A stretch of 11,081 bases of DNA, taken from NCBI GenBank assembly GCA_011772595.1, contig WVZH01000003.1:34987-46067 (forward strand), read 5' to 3'. Below are positions 8,390-11,081 of the stretch, piece after piece. The position numbers were made by a program, and so were the translations under genes. The notes under the pieces were generated by a model. That model did no database searches. It was not told the DNA's origin and saw only the letters and a program-made list of their open reading frames with translations. Origin of the DNA: Anaerolineales bacterium. Lineage in GTDB: Bacteria > Chloroflexota > Anaerolineae > Anaerolineales > E44-bin32. Positions within the stretch are counted from its first letter, which is position 1, and every line of letters starts with the position of its first letter.

Positions 8390-9553
8390 TCATTGTTCAC
8401 CGTTAGATCGGGCGTTCCTTCGTCCAACAGCGGTGCGTATTGCATCTACCCTCCGCTCATCCTTCTCCATCAAAGCTTTCTCAAGCAGATCTGACCACAC
8501 AAAAATAACGATACCATCCAGGTTCGAAGCCTCGATGGCGTCGATTGCCTCAGCGAACTCCTCTGCGCTGATGGTCGAGGAGCGTTTCTCTTTGCTGTGG
8601 ATGCCATCCAGATAAAGTGGTCGTGCCTGGAGAGCACATACAGTCTCTTTGCCCGTGCGACGTTTTACCTGTTCCCCAATCTTCGGGATCCAACGTATAG
8701 GACGTTTCAATATCTGATGGTAGGTCATGACTTCGAATATATCCACCCCATCCGCCAGGAGCTCTACGGATTGTCCAAACACCTTTTCCTGGGCAACGTC
8801 AAAATCGAAGCCAAGCGGCAGGGTATTTAGCATGATGCGAACATCTGACTTCTCGGCTCTGGACGCAGATCGGACTTGGCGGATGACATTTTTAACCACC
8901 TGGCACTTCCAGTTTGTCCAGACCTCACGGGCATGTGTTTCAATCCAAGCAGCAGCGTTCAAGGGTTCTTGCGATGGCAGATGAACACCAGTTTCTTGGA
9001 CAAAACGGTCCAGGGTGTGAGGATCGTAGCTGTACTCAGGAAAGTCATACCGGGAGAGATGTGGCATCCATAGCTCCCAAAAACCGGGCCAGCGTGTGAA
9101 GGAGAGGAAGACCCCGTCGGGTTCTAATGCGCGCACCGCCTCCGCGATTGCAGTCGTCTTTAGACAGACGAAATCATCCCTGGAGGGTGAAATCCCTATG
9201 TACCAATCGATTTTTGGCATGAGCCTACCATCCGAGCCAACCGGCACCAAGGAGGGATCTACCTCCAAAGCCCGTGGATCAAAGAACATGCATACCGCTA
9301 GCCAATACTCAATCCCGGCCATGCCCAGCGCATCACGGAAATCCCTGTCCTTGAAAGACCTGTAGCGCTCTACCAAATCCGGTGCCACCTCACTATCGAT
9401 AGCACTATCCGGCATCGGGAGGAAGCGATTTTGTGCTAGCACATAGGTCACTCCCCATTCCTGTAAACATTGTGCCGCTTTCTCGTATGAAAGGTTGTAC
9501 TTCAGGAACCAATCACCGTCGTAAATCTTCATCCCGACTTGGAACTCGCTCAT
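8390..9553 (-). CDS. Uncharacterised TIM-barrel protein resembling hypothetical glycoside hydrolases (GHL-like)
   Basis: A 387-residue soluble protein with no signal peptide or membrane segment. I do not recognise a characterised homologue. Alternating strand/helix segments suggest a (beta/alpha)8 barrel: GVTYVLAQNRF (34-44), IEYWLAVCMFFDP (81-93), PDGVFLSFTRWPGFWE (145-160), VRIMLNTLPLGF (238-249), VDIFEVMTYHQILKRPIRWI (270-289), ETVCALQARPLYL (303-315), and LDGIVIFVWSDLLE (345-358). The block around 145-193, with DGVFL, RWPGFWE and a TLDRFVQETGVHLP helix, resembles hypothetical glycosyl hydrolases that usually show DGIFLDF.RYP and then a cysteine-containing segment. Here Ser151 stands where an Asp is usual, and YSYD (174-177) where the cysteines usually are. 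GAGGA just upstream (overlapping the GH3 stop) supports the ATG. It lies 13 bases after GH3 and 28 before the deacetylase. Its role is probably glycan-related by context only. Confidence 0.72.
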   Translation of the reverse strand: MSEFQVGMKIYDGDWFLKYNLSYEKAAQCLQEWGVTYVLAQNRFLPMPDSAIDSEVAPDLVERYRSFKDRDFRDALGMAGIEYWLAVCMFFDPRALEVDPSLVPVGSDGRLMPKIDWYIGISPSRDDFVCLKTTAIAEAVRALEPDGVFLSFTRWPGFWELWMPHLSRYDFPEYSYDPHTLDRFVQETGVHLPSQEPLNAAAWIETHAREVWTNWKCQVVKNVIRQVRSASRAEKSDVRIMLNTLPLGFDFDVAQEKVFGQSVELLADGVDIFEVMTYHQILKRPIRWIPKIGEQVKRRTGKETVCALQARPLYLDGIHSKEKRSSTISAEEFAEAIDAIEASNLDGIVIFVWSDLLEKALMEKDERRVDAIRTAVGRRNARSNGEQ

Positions 9554-9566
9554 ATCAAGGTAATCC

Positions 9567-11081
9567 TCAGAGGCGATACCTTAAACCCTCAAGAGATTTG
9601 AACAAGTAGGGGCTTTCGAGATTGACCGGGCTAACCCCGGTTGCCTCAATCTCACCTAATAAGAACCGCAGCACTGCCCTCTGCGTGTTGAGATCTGCTG
9701 AGTATGCATTGAGCATAAGAGGGACATGGGGCATTTCGTAGTGCAGGTAAGGTGATCCATAAGATATCAACGCCAGACGGGGGTGGTGTGAGGCGATAAG
9801 CGCCCAAACATCGCGCATGTAGTTGCCCGCTGGCCGGATTAGATTGGTCCCCCAGGATGGTTCGAACACTGCGTTTATTAGCACGACATCAAAATCTAGG
9901 AGTTCTTCGGTTTTAGGTAGTTTGCCAATATCCTGTTCGTTGAAATGAGATACCTCTACCCCCCGTTCTCGCAGGAGATCATCGAAGGTGTTCACGTTTA
10001 ATTCCGGATCTCCTCGAACGTGGTAACTGAGCACGCTTACGCCTTTATCCAGCTTCAACGGGAGCACATTGTTTCGATCTACGATAAGTGTCAGAGCCTT
10101 CTCAGCGATATGCCTGCTGGCATTTTCGAAGTGTTCTCGATCCTCCATTGAGAGAGGAAGTTTCCTTTGGTCTTCGTGTAAACCCAATACCTGTTTCAAG
10201 GACAGGATCCGCCGGACGGACTCTTCAATGCGCGCCTCTGTCAACAATCCGTTCTCAACCGACCTTTTCAAAATTTCAAAGTCACGCTTCACGGAAGAGA
10301 AGAGAATCATATCGTTGCCAGCTTCAATGACGCCAGGAATGAGGTCCTCGAACGGACCAAATGAGGTAACCCCCGCCATATCCAGCGCGTCGGTTATGAT
10401 GACGCCCTCAAATCCCATCCTTTCTCTCAAAAGGTTGGTGACAATCCTGCGGGATAATGTCGCCGGTGGGGAATACTGCATGTGCCCACCATCCCCAGGA
10501 TCCCAGGCAGGTAGTGAAATGTGGCCTACCATAACGGACCACACGCCTAAGTCGAATGCCTCCTGGAACATCCGGCCGCTTAAAGCAAACCACTGATCCA
10601 TTCGTAGCGGATTGAGTGTGTTGCATATGTGCGCATCCCGATCATCAAAACCGCTGCCGGGAAAATGTTTGACGGTTGCGCAAAGCCCATTCTCTTGCAT
10701 TCCACGGATCATTGCCTTGGATAACCGAGCGATGAGATCAGGATCGTCACCGAAACCTCTGGTATTGGTACCAGGATTGAGTGGGTTTGCGCTGATGTCC
10801 ACCACTGGGCCAAAAGACCAATGTATGCCGCACGAGCGCCCTTCAACGGCCGCAGCGCGCCCCATCTCGAAAGCCAATTGCTCGTCACCTGTGGCGCCCA
10901 GCGACATCAAAGCCGGAAAACTAGTCGCATCTTCGACCACCTTGCCAGCCCCATTTTCAAGGTCGGCAGATATGATCAAGGGTATGGAAGAGCGCCCCTG
11001 AAACCAGTCTGTGATCTCTTGCAACTCCTTCCGATGGCCTGCGAAAAGGAATAACCCACCCGGCTCAATACTATCGAGCAT
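9567..11081 (-). CDS. Glycoside hydrolase family 3, NagZ-like beta-N-acetylglucosaminidase or phosphorylase (5' end outside the window)
   Basis: 504 residues are visible. The first in-frame Met is exactly at the window edge, but the usual GH3 N-terminus (an LTLEEKIGQ-like helix and first strand) is absent, so the gene most likely begins outside. The GH3 barrel spans residues 1 to about 300: PLIISADLENGAG (34-46), GPVVDISANPLNPGTNTRGFG (91-111), KHFPGSG (138-144), a DAH Asp-His pair (149-151), VMVGHISLPAWD (183-194), and VIITDALDM (227-235) with the catalytic nucleophile Asp231. The KHFPG plus D-x-H loop is characteristic of NagZ-type enzymes acting on beta-GlcNAc. A second alpha/beta domain (about 329-497) makes it a two-domain NagZ. 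In related enzymes the His of the dyad acts as acid/base, and several are reported to use phosphate as acceptor. No signal peptide can be judged because the N-terminus is missing. It is the first visible gene of the minus-strand operon. Confidence 0.88.
   Translation of the reverse strand: MLDSIEPGGLFLFAGHRKELQEITDWFQGRSSIPLIISADLENGAGKVVEDATSFPALMSLGATGDEQLAFEMGRAAAVEGRSCGIHWSFGPVVDISANPLNPGTNTRGFGDDPDLIARLSKAMIRGMQENGLCATVKHFPGSGFDDRDAHICNTLNPLRMDQWFALSGRMFQEAFDLGVWSVMVGHISLPAWDPGDGGHMQYSPPATLSRRIVTNLLRERMGFEGVIITDALDMAGVTSFGPFEDLIPGVIEAGNDMILFSSVKRDFEILKRSVENGLLTEARIEESVRRILSLKQVLGLHEDQRKLPLSMEDREHFENASRHIAEKALTLIVDRNNVLPLKLDKGVSVLSYHVRGDPELNVNTFDDLLRERGVEVSHFNEQDIGKLPKTEELLDFDVVLINAVFEPSWGTNLIRPAGNYMRDVWALIASHHPRLALISYGSPYLHYEMPHVPLMLNAYSADLNTQRAVLRFLLGEIEATGVSPVNLESPYLFKSLEGLRYRL

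Noticed and set aside
8076..8615. Plus-strand open frame of 179 codons
   Set aside because: It lies antisense to the deacetylase and the glycosidase-like gene, which have clear family motifs; its low-complexity Ser/Arg-rich translation is a shadow.
10069..10596. Plus-strand open frame of 175 codons
   Set aside because: Antisense to conserved GH3 motifs; Ser/Pro-rich shadow translation.
1..11081. CRISPR arrays, tRNAs, insertion sequences, att sites
   Set aside because: No regularly spaced repeats, cloverleaf-like segments, transposase motifs or terminal inverted repeats were seen on either strand.

Overview
The window has no rRNA, tRNA or other marker that fixes the organism. It shows bacterial operon structure, balanced base composition, and Shine-Dalgarno motifs upstream of several genes. 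The gene set (BadF-type sugar kinase, two-SIS-domain sugar isomerase, YdjC/ChbG deacetylase, two-domain NagZ-like GH3, and a GHL-like TIM-barrel protein) resembles saccharolytic Chloroflexota, especially Anaerolineae. That placement is an inference from general knowledge of the families.

Plus strand, 1-2692. The end of an upstream gene (stop at 177, possibly DUF5680-like) is followed by a 12-helix MFS permease of the LacY/HcaT-like class (300-1463). After a 236-base gap with no convincing gene comes an aldo/keto reductase of the AKR6/YghZ/Kv-beta-like type (1700-2692). A 142-base gap then separates this block from a convergent block on the other strand.

Minus strand, 11081 down to 2835. Six genes lie head to tail in an apparent operon. 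In transcription order they are: a GH3 NagZ-like beta-N-acetylglucosaminidase or phosphorylase (truncated by the window edge), an uncharacterised TIM-barrel glycosidase-like protein, a YdjC/ChbG carbohydrate deacetylase, a BadF-type N-acetylhexosamine kinase, a two-SIS-domain glucosamine-6-phosphate deaminase/isomerase-like protein, and a GH94 cellobiose phosphorylase. The gaps between them are 13, 28, 41, 17 and 75 bases. A perfect 7-base inverted repeat with TATAAT in its loop sits in the gap before the kinase.

Working model (inference). The block takes in beta-linked oligosaccharides that contain glucose and/or N-acetylglucosamine. GH3 releases GlcNAc, or GlcNAc-1-phosphate if it is a phosphorylase. 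The kinase phosphorylates it, the YdjC protein may remove the acetyl group, and the SIS protein converts glucosamine-6-phosphate to fructose-6-phosphate. The GH94 enzyme splits cellobiose with phosphate in the cytoplasm. No nagA or nagB of the usual families, no ABC importer and no regulator gene is in the window. The MFS permease is the only transporter seen.
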